A DNA stretch of 64,000 nucleotides from Natrinema sp. SYSU A 869 (GCF_019879105.1 NZ_CP082249.1:434001-498000), one strand, 5' to 3'. Counted from the stretch's first letter, positions 53,161-62,976 are shown. The notes: generated from the letters alone by a model not told the origin. A program made the numbers and translations.

Positions 53161-54714
53161 ATGCCAGAGGAGGAACTCGCCGCACGGGTCGCGGACGTGC
53201 TGGCGGCCGACGCCATCGACTTCCGCGAACAGGCCCAAGCAGACGCGGCGGTCATCAAAGACGCCGTCGAGGAGGGGGTCTTCGACAACCCCCAGGCGAT
53301 CGTCGGCCTCGAGTACGAGTTCTACGCGGTCAAGGCCGACGACTGTGCGCTGCGGCGGGTCCCGCGCCGACTGCTCGAGTTGATCGGCTTCGAGAAGGAA
53401 CTCGGCCTGCACAACGCGGAGATGACGACGAGTCCACAGCCGCTGAACGGCCCTGGACTGGCAGCGCAGGAGTCGGAGGTCAAGGCCCGGTTACAGACCG
53501 CACTCGACGTCACGAACTCCGAGCGGATGCGGCTGGTCAGCGACGCGATCTGGACGCTCCCGCCCGAAGGCGAGGAGACAGGGACCTACCTCACCGACAG
53601 CGTCGAACGGACGACGGTTGCACCGGACGGAACCGAACGGACGATTCGCATCGCGACGAACATGAGCGACTCCGCCCGGTATCACGCGATGGCCAACACC
53701 GATCAGGCCGACTCTGCGGGGATGCGCATTGAGGCACCGCACGTCTCTCTGCAGGCCGACACCGTCATGCCCGAGAGTCTCATCACGTCGATCCAGCCCC
53801 ACTATCAGGTGGCTCACGCCCCCGATCTCCCTGAGAACTTCAACTACGCCCTCCGTGTCGCTGGGCCGCTGCTCGCGCTCGGGGTCAACTCCCCGTTTTT
53901 CCCCGCCGATCTCTACGACGACGAAGCGACCGCCGCCGAAATCATCCGGGACGCCTGGATGGAACACCGTATCAGCGTCTTCGAGAACGTCCTCAACGAT
54001 CCCACGACGGGCGAAGGAAAGGTTCGCTTTCCCCACGACTTAGAGACGGTTGACGAAGCGATCGACCGAGTTGCCGACGACGACACTATCGTCCCGATGC
54101 CGGTTGAATCCGGCGAGCGCTTCGACGATCAGTTCCACCACTTCAGCCGCAAACATGGCACCTACTGGCGGTGGGTCCGGCCGGTCTTCGGCGGCCCCAC
54201 CAGATCGGCCGCCAACGCCCGTATCGAGTTCCGCCCGATCCCCGCCCAGCCCACGGTCCGCGATTCGATCTCCTTCCTCGCCGCCTTTGCCGGCCTGATG
54301 GAGAGTCTGACCCGCCTCGAGCACCCCGTCATCGAACTCGACTGGGAGATCGCACGGGAGAACTTCTACGCCGCGATGGTCGACGGACTCGAGGCCGACC
54401 TGACTTGGATCACCAATGACGGCAAGGAGACGACAGACAGCCTAGCGCTCTACGAAGACCTACTGGCCCACGCCGAGGACGGGCTGACCAACCGTGGGTT
54501 GAGCGAAGAAGACGCCGCGAAGTACCTCTACCCGCTCCGGCGGCGCGTCCGTCAGGAGGTCACTCCTGCCAGCTGGAAGCACGAGCACGTGGCAGCGGCG
54601 CTCGAGGACGGATCGGCCCTCGACGAAGCGATCGCAGCGATGCAACGAGAGTACGTCAGTCGACAGTCGGAGACGTTGCTCGAGGGGAGTTTTGCGGACT
54701 GGATCGGTGAGTAG
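53161..54714 (+). CDS. GCS2-like glutamate-cysteine ligase family protein
   Basis: A 517-residue protein. GLEYEFYAVKADDCALRRVP near residue 45 is the Glu-x-Glu metal-binding strand of the GCS2 carboxylate-amine ligase fold; MTTSPQPLNG and EFRPIPAQPTVRDSISFL are further family blocks. It would couple glutamate to an amine, possibly cysteine, with ATP. Haloarchaea make gamma-glutamylcysteine as main thiol, but the usual haloarchaeal GshA is shorter, so this may be a second, uncharacterised ligase. Start ATG 53161 (MPEEELAARV). Divergent from the DUF4157 operon. Confidence 0.75.
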   Translation: MPEEELAARVADVLAADAIDFREQAQADAAVIKDAVEEGVFDNPQAIVGLEYEFYAVKADDCALRRVPRRLLELIGFEKELGLHNAEMTTSPQPLNGPGLAAQESEVKARLQTALDVTNSERMRLVSDAIWTLPPEGEETGTYLTDSVERTTVAPDGTERTIRIATNMSDSARYHAMANTDQADSAGMRIEAPHVSLQADTVMPESLITSIQPHYQVAHAPDLPENFNYALRVAGPLLALGVNSPFFPADLYDDEATAAEIIRDAWMEHRISVFENVLNDPTTGEGKVRFPHDLETVDEAIDRVADDDTIVPMPVESGERFDDQFHHFSRKHGTYWRWVRPVFGGPTRSAANARIEFRPIPAQPTVRDSISFLAAFAGLMESLTRLEHPVIELDWEIARENFYAAMVDGLEADLTWITNDGKETTDSLALYEDLLAHAEDGLTNRGLSEEDAAKYLYPLRRRVRQEVTPASWKHEHVAAALEDGSALDEAIAAMQREYVSRQSETLLEGSFADWIGE

Positions 54715-54750
54715 CGGCTCGAAAGCGGCCACCAGCGCGAAAAGAGGAAG

Positions 54751-56148
54751 TTACCGGGCCGGTTCGACGTTCTGGTTCATCCGGAACAGGTTCTCCGGGT
54801 CGTACTCGGCCTTGATCTCAGCCAACCGTTCCTGGTTCGTTCCGTAGGCGAGGTCTTCCTCGCCCTCGTCCTCGCTGATGAAGTTCACGTAGACGCCACC
54901 GGTCGCGTACGATGCCATCGCGTCGAAGAACTCCCGGGACCAGGCGATGCACTCGTTGTCCATCGCGGGATCCTCCCAGCGCGTGTGGACGTTCATCGCA
55001 TATTCGGCGTCTCGGTGTGGGTACGCCGTCGCGTCCGACGGCACGCGCCCCATTGCACCGCCGATCTGCCCGAAGAAGATCTCGGACAGCGGCGATGGGA
55101 GGTCGGCCGCGTACTTGACCGCGGTGTCGATGGCGTCGTCCGAGAGCTCGCTGAAGTTGTGCGATTTCCAGTAGTTCCGGGCGCCCTCGGTGAGCAGCGG
55201 ATCGAACGCCTGCTGGAACGCCGCGTACTGGTGTGGCCCGACGGCGTCGGCGATCGGATCGCCGTACTCCCGGAGCGGGGCCAAGACTTCCTCGCCGTCG
55301 TCCATGTCACCGGCGTAGAACGTCACGACAAGGACAACACCGACGCCGTGGACGTCCTCGGGAAGGAACGGAAGGGGCGGTGCCTTCCGGAGGACGACCC
55401 AGACGGCGGACTCGTCCGGCGCATCCTCGTTGAAGTCCCGGACGTGTCGGATGACGTCTCGCGCGTCTTCACCTGCGTAGACGATCGGTCCCGAGAGGAT
55501 CTCGGGCCCGACCTCGTGGAGGTCGAACTCGAACGACGTGACGACGCCGAAGTTGCCACCGCCGCCCCGAATCCCCCAGAAGAGGTCCGGGTTTTCGTCT
55601 TCGCTCGCGTGACGTAGTTCGCCGTCCGCGGTGACGACATCGACGGAGCGCAGGTTGTCCACGCTCATGCCGAACTTGCGGGTGAGCCAGCCGAACCCGC
55701 CCCCGAGCGTGAGCCCCGCGACCCCGGTCGTTGAATTGATTCCCAACGGCGTCGCCAGCCCGAACGCCTGCGCCTCGTGATCGAAGTCGGCGAGGGTCGC
55801 CCCCGACTCGACTCGAGCCGTCCGCTCCTCCGGATCGACGCGAACCGACCGCATCGCCGAGAGATCGAGCATCAGTCCGTCGTCACAGACTGCGTTACCT
55901 GCGATGTTGTGCCCGCCGCCGCGGACTGCGAGCAACACGTCCTGCTCGCGGGCGAAGTTCACCGTCGCGATTACGTCCGACACGCCCATCGCTCGAACGA
56001 TGAGTGCCGGACGCTTGTCGATCATTCCGTTCCAGATCGCTCGAGTCTCGTCGTAGTTCGGATCCTCGGGCCGAAGCAATTCGCCGTGAAGCCCCTCGCG
56101 GAATCCGTCTATTGCACCGTCGTCTACGGGTGTGGTTGTTACTGCCAT
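54751..56148 (-). CDS. FAD-linked oxidase (BBE/VAO family)
   Basis: A 465-residue flavoprotein of the vanillyl-alcohol-oxidase fold. The PCMH FAD domain has AVRGGGHNIAGNAVCDDGLM, where the His carries the covalent flavin, TLGGGFGWLTRKFGMSVDNL and RGGGGNFGVVTSFEF. The second, bicovalent Cys of berberine-bridge enzymes is absent (GINSTTGVAGLTLGGG). The C-terminal BBE motif is YDPENLFRMNQNVEP. It would oxidise a sugar, alcohol or alkaloid-like compound with O2. Divergently paired with a paralogue at 56404, about 55-60 percent similar by eye. Start ATG 56148. Confidence 0.9.
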   Translation of the reverse strand: MAVTTTPVDDGAIDGFREGLHGELLRPEDPNYDETRAIWNGMIDKRPALIVRAMGVSDVIATVNFAREQDVLLAVRGGGHNIAGNAVCDDGLMLDLSAMRSVRVDPEERTARVESGATLADFDHEAQAFGLATPLGINSTTGVAGLTLGGGFGWLTRKFGMSVDNLRSVDVVTADGELRHASEDENPDLFWGIRGGGGNFGVVTSFEFDLHEVGPEILSGPIVYAGEDARDVIRHVRDFNEDAPDESAVWVVLRKAPPLPFLPEDVHGVGVVLVVTFYAGDMDDGEEVLAPLREYGDPIADAVGPHQYAAFQQAFDPLLTEGARNYWKSHNFSELSDDAIDTAVKYAADLPSPLSEIFFGQIGGAMGRVPSDATAYPHRDAEYAMNVHTRWEDPAMDNECIAWSREFFDAMASYATGGVYVNFISEDEGEEDLAYGTNQERLAEIKAEYDPENLFRMNQNVEPAR

Positions 56149-56370
56149 CGTCCCTCAGTAATCATACGCCTCGCTCGGAGATATAGTTATACATTATTAA
56201 TAATACTATTTTGGTCCCGGTCGAGACACACTCGGGGGCAATGCGTTGGTCGATGGCATGAGGAAAGACAATTTCCGATTTCGCGGCGAGCGATAGTCGC
56301 TCCGGAGACGGGTTCCGTTCGCGGACGACCGACATATCCGCCGGACAGAGCGTCGTGTTGGATAGACTAC

Positions 56371-56380
56371 TGTTTTATCT
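56371..56380 (+). promoter_or_regulatory. TATA box for the second FAD oxidase
   Basis: TGTTTTATCT is centred about 28 bases before the ATG at 56404, favouring that start over the longer frame that opens far upstream. Confidence 0.45.
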
Positions 56381-56403
56381 CCACCTGGCGCATATTGTGT
56401 CAT

Positions 56404-57837
56404 ATGGTATCAATGAACAAGTCTGTTGGTGAAGCGGCACTCGAGAATCTCCCGAGTGATGCTGTCCGAGCGTTTACAGCGGATTTCCACGGTGATGTCC
56501 TCCGCCCGTCCGACGAAGAGTACGACGACGATCGCCAGGTCTGGAACGGTATGATCGACAAGTACCCGGCGCTCATCGCGCGTTGTTCCGGCGTTGCCGA
56601 CGTCATCGCAGGCGTGAACTTCGCTCGGGGCCACGATCTGCCCCTTGCAGTCCGGGGCGGCGGGCACAACGTGGCCGGGACGGCCGTCTGCGACGGCGGG
56701 ATCGTCGTCGACTTGACGGCGATGAACGGCGTCCGGGTCGACCGCGAGGCGGGGACCGTCCGCGCCGAAGGGGGTGCGACGCTAGGTGACGTTGACCGAG
56801 AGACGCAGGCGTTCGGACTCGCGACGGCGCTCGGTGCGGTGTCGCAGACGGGGATCGCCGGGCTGACCCTCAACGGCGGGTACGGCCATCTGAGCCGCGA
56901 GTACGGGCTGGCGCTGGACAATCTGGTCAGCGTCGACATCGTAACGGCCGACGGCGAGGTTCGTACCGCCAGCGAAGACGAAAACCCGGATCTCTTCTGG
57001 GGGATCCGCGGCGGCGGCAGTAACCTCGGTGTCGTTACCTCATTCGAGTACGCACTCCACGAGGTCGGCCCCGAGGTGTACGCCTTCTTCGTCTGGTTCC
57101 ACGGCGACGACACTGAAATGACGATGAGAGCTTTCCGCGAGTGGACTGAGACCGCGCCGCGGGACGCGGGCATCCTCGCGTTCACCGCCCACGTCCCCGA
57201 TCTCGAAGAATTCCCCGAGGAATCATGGGGCGAACCGGCGGTTGGGCTCCTCGGTTCCTACCGAGGCGACCTCGCGAACGCCGACGCGGTCTTCGGCTCA
57301 CTCCGAGAGAGCGCGACGCCCGTCGCCGACTTGAGCGGCCCGACCGCGTACGTCGACCTGCAGTCGATGCTCGACGAGGATTATCCGGACGGGCTACGAT
57401 ACTACTGGAAGTCGATCTTCCTCGAGGAACTCACCGACGAGGTCTTCGAACTCCTGGGCCGGTACAACGAGTCGACCCCGTCGATGCTCTCGACGATCGA
57501 CGTCTGGCACCTCGGCGACGCGGTCGCCGACGTTCCGCAGGATGCAACTGCGTTCTGGCACCGCGACAAGCCGTACATGCTCAACTTCGAGGCGAACTGG
57601 GACGACGCGGCGGACGACGATGCGAACGTGAGTTGGGTCCGCGAGGGGTTCGCCGCCGTGCAAGCGCTGCCGGTCGCATCCGGCCGATACGGCAACTTCC
57701 CGGGGATGAACGAGGACCCAGCGAAACTGCTCTACGGCGACAACTACGAGCGACTGGTCGACGTCAAGACCGAGTACGATCCTGACAATCTGTTCCGATC
57801 GAACTCGAACGTCCCACCTCGAACGGCAGGGAACTGA
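56404..57837 (+). CDS. FAD-linked oxidase (BBE/VAO family), paralogue
   Basis: A 477-residue flavoprotein with the same architecture as the gene on the other strand: AVRGGGHNVAGTAVCDGGIV (covalent-flavin His), TLNGGYGHLSREYGLALDNL, RGGGSNLGVVTSFEY, and the C-terminal BBE motif EYDPDNLFRSNSNVPP. It diverges from its neighbour by about 255 bases of shared promoter. The two probably arose by duplication and inversion and may now act on different substrates. Start ATG 56404 (MVSMNKSVGEAALE); ATG 56413 is possible. Confidence 0.9.
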   Translation: MVSMNKSVGEAALENLPSDAVRAFTADFHGDVLRPSDEEYDDDRQVWNGMIDKYPALIARCSGVADVIAGVNFARGHDLPLAVRGGGHNVAGTAVCDGGIVVDLTAMNGVRVDREAGTVRAEGGATLGDVDRETQAFGLATALGAVSQTGIAGLTLNGGYGHLSREYGLALDNLVSVDIVTADGEVRTASEDENPDLFWGIRGGGSNLGVVTSFEYALHEVGPEVYAFFVWFHGDDTEMTMRAFREWTETAPRDAGILAFTAHVPDLEEFPEESWGEPAVGLLGSYRGDLANADAVFGSLRESATPVADLSGPTAYVDLQSMLDEDYPDGLRYYWKSIFLEELTDEVFELLGRYNESTPSMLSTIDVWHLGDAVADVPQDATAFWHRDKPYMLNFEANWDDAADDDANVSWVREGFAAVQALPVASGRYGNFPGMNEDPAKLLYGDNYERLVDVKTEYDPDNLFRSNSNVPPRTAGN

Positions 57838-57937
57838 GGAGTCGATGCCGAGACGCGACCGGGCCACGTCTCGAGTCCGCCCCGGTCGCCCGAAACGGCC
57901 GAAAGCGATTAAGTAGCCACGCTCGAGAGGTGTAGGT

Positions 57938-58930
57938 ATGGTAACCTTCCTCTCCGGGGGCACTGGAACGCCGAAGCTGTTAGACGGTGCTGCCGCCGCG
58001 TTCTCGCCGGAGGAGACCACGGTCGTCGCCAACACCGGCGACGACATCGAACTCGGCGGGCTCTTCGTCTCGCCGGACGTCGATACGCTGTTGTTTCAGG
58101 GTGGTGGGATCCTCGACCGAGAGACGTGGTGGGGCATCGAGGGAGACACGCATCGAACCAACTCGGCGCTGATGGACATCGCGTCGGCAGCGGGACTGCC
58201 TGACGGGCCACAGTATCTACCCGAAGAAAAACAGACCGAGGGCCGAAAACTCGCGAACTGGCGTCGTTTCTCGGGCATCGCCGAGTTCATGACGGTCGGC
58301 GACCGCGATCGGGCCGTCCACCTCACGCGGACGAGCCTCATTGACGAGGGGCACACGCTGAGCGAGGCGACCGAGCGACTCACGAGCGCGTTCGGTCTGA
58401 CGATCGACCTCCTTCCCATGAGCGACGATCCCGTCGCCAGTCTCGTCCACACCGACGAGGGACTCATGCACTTCCAGGAGTACTGGGTCGGTCATCGCGG
58501 CGAGCCGGCCGTCGAAACCGTCGAATTTCGTGGCTCGTCGAAGGCCGAACCCGCGCCTGGTGTCCTCGATGCACTCGCGGACGCCGTCGTCATCGGCCCG
58601 TCGAACCCGGTCACCAGTATTGGGCCGATGCTCGCGCTGCCGGGCGTCGCGGACGCGCTCGCCCAGACGACGGTCGTCGCCGTCTCACCGTTCCTCGGCG
58701 ACGACGCGTTCTCCGGGCCCGCCGGCGACCTCATGGCGGCCGTCAACGCGGATCCAAGCACTGAGGGACTGGCGACCGCCTATCCGTTCGCGGACGCCTT
58801 CGTGATCGACGACGACGACGATGCTGACTTCGACCGAACGACAGTCCGGACCGATATCACGATCGACTCTCGCGAGGACGCTGCGCGCGTGATCCGCGCA
58901 GTCGACGACGCGATCGAGCGCGTGGACTGA
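57938..58930 (+). CDS. cofD: 2-phospho-L-lactate transferase (CofD)
   Basis: A 330-residue enzyme that transfers a phospholactyl or phosphoenolpyruvyl unit to the deazaflavin Fo, building F420-0. It opens [20 protein letters not shown] (Rossmann-like glycine loop) and has [20 protein letters not shown], then [20 protein letters not shown], both signature blocks of CofD. Haloarchaea use F420 in redox and repair enzymes. One base separates it from the next gene, so they are cotranscribed. Start ATG 57938. Confidence 0.94.
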   Translation: MVTFLSGGTGTPKLLDGAAAAFSPEETTVVANTGDDIELGGLFVSPDVDTLLFQGGGILDRETWWGIEGDTHRTNSALMDIASAAGLPDGPQYLPEEKQTEGRKLANWRRFSGIAEFMTVGDRDRAVHLTRTSLIDEGHTLSEATERLTSAFGLTIDLLPMSDDPVASLVHTDEGLMHFQEYWVGHRGEPAVETVEFRGSSKAEPAPGVLDALADAVVIGPSNPVTSIGPMLALPGVADALAQTTVVAVSPFLGDDAFSGPAGDLMAAVNADPSTEGLATAYPFADAFVIDDDDDADFDRTTVRTDITIDSREDAARVIRAVDDAIERVD

Positions 58931-58931
58931 C

Positions 58932-59693
58932 ATGGCATCGACAGTGTCGTTTACGCCACCGCTCGCGCTCGCGAGCCTCAGTGGCGAGGCCGACGCCGAC
59001 TGGGCGCGGGCCGGCGCGGAGTACGCCGGTAGCGCGTTCCTCGGCGGCATCGCCCTCGACGCCGACGCTCGCGCGGCCGCGAGCGAACTCGTCGACCGAG
59101 ATCGCACCGAGTTCCTGCCCGACGACCCGCTCGCCTTCATCGACCGCGAGCTCGAGTCGCTCGCCGAGACGCCGATCAAACCGGCGTTCAACGTCCGGAG
59201 CGCGACCGTCGACCCCGTCGTCGACGCCGCCCGAATCTGTCGCGATCGGGAGGCGTACCTCGAGATAAACGCCCACTGTCGACAGAACGAACTCTGTGCC
59301 GTCGGTTGCGGCGAGACACTGCTGCGAGACGACGAGCGACTCGCACGATACGTCGACCGGGCGGCCGCGACCGGCGTGACCGTCGGCGCGAAAGTCCGCG
59401 CGGAAGTCCCCGGCGTCGACCTGCCGGGACTGGCTCGTCGCCTCGAGCGCGCTGGGGCGGACTTCGTCCACGTCGATGCGATGGACAGCGAATCAGTTAT
59501 CGCCGACATAGTCGACGCGACCGACCTGTTCGTGATCGCCAACAACGGCGTCCGCGACGACGAGACCGTCCGCGAGTACGTCGACTACGGCGCGGATGCG
59601 GTCAGCGTCGGTCGTCCCAGCGACAACCCGGTCGTGCTCGAGCGCGTTCACGACGCGGTGGAGCAACGGCTGGGGCTCGAGGTGAACCGGTAA
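58932..59693 (+). CDS. Dus-like (tRNA-dihydrouridine synthase superfamily) TIM barrel
   Basis: A 253-residue FMN-binding-type barrel. Recognisable blocks: LEINAHCRQNELCAVGCGET (the central Cys and polar stretch of archaeal Dus-like proteins), GVTVGAKVRAEVPGVDLPGL, and FVIANNGVRDDETVREYVDY with the phosphate loop GADAVSVGRPS. It may reduce uridine in tRNA or a related flavin substrate; archaeal members beside cofD are poorly studied. Start ATG 58932, one base after cofD. Next 247 bases (59694-59940) hold nothing. Confidence 0.8.
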   Translation: MASTVSFTPPLALASLSGEADADWARAGAEYAGSAFLGGIALDADARAAASELVDRDRTEFLPDDPLAFIDRELESLAETPIKPAFNVRSATVDPVVDAARICRDREAYLEINAHCRQNELCAVGCGETLLRDDERLARYVDRAAATGVTVGAKVRAEVPGVDLPGLARRLERAGADFVHVDAMDSESVIADIVDATDLFVIANNGVRDDETVREYVDYGADAVSVGRPSDNPVVLERVHDAVEQRLGLEVNR

Positions 59694-59940
59694 CGGCTGC
59701 GGTGACTACAGAGAGCCGTCAGCGAACCGTTCGCTCGAACGCACGCGAGGGATGAACCACAGCCGGCCGCGGGAGCGAGAACCGCAGTCGTCTGAGGAGA
59801 GCGTGGCAACTCCGTACAGCCACGATAGCAGGACGCCCCTCCGCGGTCGAGTCGCTCTCAGAACGGAGTGTAGACACGTGTCTCAGTCGAACGACCGTGG
59901 GAACAACGCTCCGAAAAACATCGACGACTCCGTCCGATGA

Positions 59941-60285
59941 CTACAGCGGCGCGCCAACTAACACAAGCTTCGCGCGTTCGTCGCCCCGGTTGTGGATCTG
60001 GCGGGTCTCCTCGGCATCCAGCCGGATCGCCTCGTCCGTCTCGAGCGTCACGGTTTTGTCGGCGTCGGCCAGTTCGACGTCGACCGTTCCCTCGACGACG
60101 TAGTAGACCTCTTCCTGCCCGGAGTCGGTCTCGTCGTGTTCCATTCCCTTCCCGTTGGGCTCGAGTTCGAGGATTGAGATGCCCAGTTCCTCGGTGCCGA
60201 GTTCCTCCTCGAGGAACCACATGCCACCCCACTCCTCGTCGATAACTGATTCCGGATCGGTCTTAGCGACAGTGTCGTAGCCCAT
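59941..60285 (-). CDS. Cupin-domain protein
   Basis: A 114-residue single cupin. Motif 1 is GKGMEHDETDSGQEEVYYVV, with Glu/His metal ligands; motif 2 is EETRQIHNRGDERAKLVLVG. It would bind a metal and a small molecule or serve as a sensor. Start ATG 60285 (MGYDTVAKTDPESVIDEEWG). It converges with the Dus-like gene. No partner evident. Confidence 0.85.
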   Translation of the reverse strand: MGYDTVAKTDPESVIDEEWGGMWFLEEELGTEELGISILELEPNGKGMEHDETDSGQEEVYYVVEGTVDVELADADKTVTLETDEAIRLDAEETRQIHNRGDERAKLVLVGAPL

Positions 60286-60399
60286 GGTCGATGATTTTCG
60301 TTTCGAAACTTAAATCGATGGGACTACGACCCCGTTTGCCGGCTGCAACTGAGCGCGATAACCCCTACCCCTAAGCCGCCCCGGTACGCAGCGACACGT

Positions 60400-61251
60400 A
60401 TGCGATCGTCGGCTCAGAACGCGGAACTGGCGTTGCTTCTCGAGGTCGCGGCGACCCCAAAGCCGGGGAACGTCGACCGCCACCGGGACCTCGCGGATCT
60501 GCGGTTCGAACACTTCATGGCCGGAGCGGTGGGTTCCCGTGAGGGGCTCGAGATCGCGGCCGACGGCGCGGCGGTCGGGCCGGCGTTTGAGCGGGCCGTC
60601 GAGAAGATGGCCGCTCAGGAGGGCGGGAACACGCAGTTCGGGGCACTCCTGTTGCTCGTCCCGCTAGTGCGGGCCGCTCGCGAGGACCTCTCACAGCCCG
60701 TCGTCGAATCCGTCGTCCGAGAGACGACCGTCGGCGACGCGGCATCGTTCTACCGCGCGTTCGAGCACGTCGATGTCGCCGTCGCCGACCCGCCTGACGA
60801 CATGGCGGCCCTCGACGTGCGCCGCGGCGCGGACGCGGTTCCGGCCGTAGAGGCCCGCGGGCTGACGCTCTTCGACATCATGGATCGAAGCGTTCCCGGC
60901 GACGACGTCGCTCGCGAGTGGGTCCGCGGGTTCGACCGCTCGTTTGCGGCGGCCGAACGGCTCGCCGAGGCCGACGGCCCGGTGTCGGATCGGACCGCGG
61001 CGGTCTTCCTCTCAATGCTCGCCGACCGACCAGACACGCTCGTCGCGACGCGCCACGACGAGGCGACGGCACAGGAGGTGACCGACCGCGCCGCGGAACT
61101 GATCGACGCAGACGCCCTCGAGACGGACCCCGATGCCGTCGAATCCTTCGCCGACAGTCTCGTCAATCGTGGGATTAACCCCGGGACGACGGCCGATATG
61201 ACCGCGGCCGGACTGTTCATCGCGCTCGAGCACGAGGCGGTCGAGATATGA
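60400..61251 (+). CDS. CitG-like triphosphoribosyl-dephospho-CoA synthase family protein
   Basis: A 283-residue all-helical protein. Signature blocks are LLEVAATPKPGNVDRHRDLA, EGGNTQFGALLLLVPLV and NRGINPGTTADMTAAGLFIA. CitG makes the prosthetic group of citrate lyase in bacteria; no citrate-lyase genes are here, so the archaeal enzyme probably acts elsewhere, perhaps on a phosphoribosyl-type cofactor. It overlaps the DUF447 gene by ATGA (61248-61251), so both are made together. Start ATG 60400 (MRSSAQNAELALLLE). Confidence 0.88.
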   Translation: MRSSAQNAELALLLEVAATPKPGNVDRHRDLADLRFEHFMAGAVGSREGLEIAADGAAVGPAFERAVEKMAAQEGGNTQFGALLLLVPLVRAAREDLSQPVVESVVRETTVGDAASFYRAFEHVDVAVADPPDDMAALDVRRGADAVPAVEARGLTLFDIMDRSVPGDDVAREWVRGFDRSFAAAERLAEADGPVSDRTAAVFLSMLADRPDTLVATRHDEATAQEVTDRAAELIDADALETDPDAVESFADSLVNRGINPGTTADMTAAGLFIALEHEAVEI

Positions 61252-61877
61252 GCGACGAGCGAGACGCCGCGGCGGACAACGCAGTGACTGACGGCAAGGT
61301 CGACGGGACGGGACTCGTGGAGTGGCCCGTCGCGCTCTCGGGCGTCACCGAGTCGGTCGTGACCACGCTGGGGCCGAACGGGCTGTGGAACGCTGCCGCG
61401 CTCGGCCTCCACGCGGGCGACCCCGTCACCGCACGGACATGGGGGAACACTCGCACCCGCCGGAACTTCCACCGACAGGGCGAGGGGTACGTTCAGTTCG
61501 TCGACGACCCCGTCGACTTCGCCGAGGCCGCCCTTTCGATCGTCGAGCGCGAGGATCCAATCCTCGCGTCCGCGAACGCCTGGGCACGCGTCACCGTCGA
61601 ACGGATCGATAGCGGTTGTGAGGGAGACACCGACTGGGAAGAGTGGACGCTACGCCCCGTCGAGTCGACAATCGAACGCGAAACCGTTCCGACGATCAAT
61701 CGCGGGTTCGGGGCCGTCGTCGAGGCGACCGTCGCCGCGTCGCGACTCGCGGTCCCCGACTACGACGAGAGCGAACTTCGGGACCGCCTCGCGTACTGTG
61801 CCTCGGTCGTCGACCGCGCCGGCGGGCCCCGGGAGCGCGAGGCGCTCGAGCGCGTGCGTGAGCACTCGTCTTGGTGA
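61248..61877 (+). CDS. DUF447-domain protein
   Basis: A 209-residue protein of the DUF447 family, with a flavin-reductase-like split barrel: ESVVTTLGPNGLWNAAALGL, RTWGNTRTRRNFHRQGEGYV and a C-terminal helical half (EATVAASRLAVPDYDESELR). It likely binds a flavin or pterin-type cofactor. It is translationally coupled to the CitG-like gene. The 277-base gap after it (61878-62154) shows only the eS17 promoter. Start ATG 61248 (MSDERDAAADNAVTD). Confidence 0.85.
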   Translation: MSDERDAAADNAVTDGKVDGTGLVEWPVALSGVTESVVTTLGPNGLWNAAALGLHAGDPVTARTWGNTRTRRNFHRQGEGYVQFVDDPVDFAEAALSIVEREDPILASANAWARVTVERIDSGCEGDTDWEEWTLRPVESTIERETVPTINRGFGAVVEATVAASRLAVPDYDESELRDRLAYCASVVDRAGGPREREALERVREHSSW

Positions 61878-62120
61878 GTTCGAGTGGCTATGCTCGGTCC
61901 GTCGGGACACCGCGGTGGCGAGTGAGAGAAGCAGCCAAATCCCTCGATCATGGACGGGGACGGACTACGACCGAGACACGAGTTCCATCCCCTCCAGTGT
62001 CGACTGAAATCATCATACCGATCCCACATCAGCGTGAAATCGGCTTTACAGTGACTATTATCGCCCTTGTAGTCGTTTGGGTGGTTGCCCCACACCCCAG
62101 CGCCGGAGCGCCAAAGAGAA

Positions 62121-62130
62121 AGGGATTAAG
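62121..62130 (+). promoter_or_regulatory. TATA-like element for eS17
   Basis: AGGGATTAAG is centred about 28 bases before the ATG at 62155, consistent with a leaderless ribosomal-protein transcript. Confidence 0.4.
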
Positions 62131-62154
62131 AGCCTCTAGACGGAACCACTCTAC

Positions 62155-62346
62155 ATGGCAATCAAACCGGCCTACGTCAAGAAGACCGGGAAGCTCCTCC
62201 TGGAGCGGTATCCGGAGGCGTTCACGACCGATTTCGAGCAGAACAAAGAGAGCGTCACCAAGCTCACGAACGTCGAGTCCAAGGGCGTCCGCAACCGCAT
62301 CGCGGGCTACGTGACGCGAAAGAAAGGCGCAGAAGTTCCCGCGTAA
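62155..62346 (+). CDS. rps17e: Ribosomal protein eS17 (S17e)
   Basis: A 63-residue archaeal small-subunit protein. It opens MAIKPAYVKKTGKLLLERYP, with NVESKGVRNRIAGYVTRKKG at the end, both diagnostic for S17e. It is basic, binds 16S rRNA and has no bacterial counterpart. Monocistronic with its own promoter. Start ATG 62155. Confidence 0.97.
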   Translation: MAIKPAYVKKTGKLLLERYPEAFTTDFEQNKESVTKLTNVESKGVRNRIAGYVTRKKGAEVPA

Positions 62347-62494
62347 GTCGATATTCTCACCTTGAGCGAGTCTCCGTGATCACGAGCGAGCAACTGCAGT
62401 CGGCTGGATTTCTCGAGACGGGTAATCGCCGAGTGAACGGACAGTTCCATCATCGACCGAGCGCCCAGAGAACAGTCTGACTCGATACGCGCCG

Positions 62495-62752
62495 CTACTG
62501 GTCGAGGCCGGGTTCCATGTACACCGCGGCGACGAACGCGACGAGAGCAATCCCGAACCCGAACAGGAGCCCGATAACGCCGGTCAGGATGTTCAGATCC
62601 AGGCCGATTACCGGGAGCATCCCATCGTTGTAGCCCGTCCAGGCGAAGATGACGCCTAGCAGCGCCGCGACGGCCGCGATGGCTGCCGCACCGATGCTGA
62701 ACCGGGTGTCGAACAGTCCTCGGTCACTGGTGTTCGCAGTCGAACTCGTCAT
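62495..62752 (-). CDS. Small two-span membrane protein
   Basis: An 85-residue protein with a Ser/Thr-rich polar N-terminus and two helices (IGAAAIAAVAALLGVIFAW and LNILTGVIGLLFGFGIALVA, extended to VAAVYM). Function unknown; small haloarchaeal membrane proteins of this kind are common. Start ATG 62752 (MTSSTANTSDRGLFDT); the longer frame upstream is not protein-like. Divergent from asd. Confidence 0.65.
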   Translation of the reverse strand: MTSSTANTSDRGLFDTRFSIGAAAIAAVAALLGVIFAWTGYNDGMLPVIGLDLNILTGVIGLLFGFGIALVAFVAAVYMEPGLDQ

Positions 62753-62976
62753 CGGGACCACCACTGGCCGACGGCCTCGAGTCGATCCTGTCGATAATGC
62801 ATCGGTCGATAGCTGGCGCTCCCGTTTCTTAATATCTTCTATCCGTCCACAGCACGCCGCTACAGACGACTGTCGAATCATGCCGTAGAACTGAGTCAAC
62901 GTGAGCAACTCCGGCGATTGACACGCGCTACCGTAAACCCAAACGGTTTTGCGGACACAACTCGGAGTGGCGGAAA

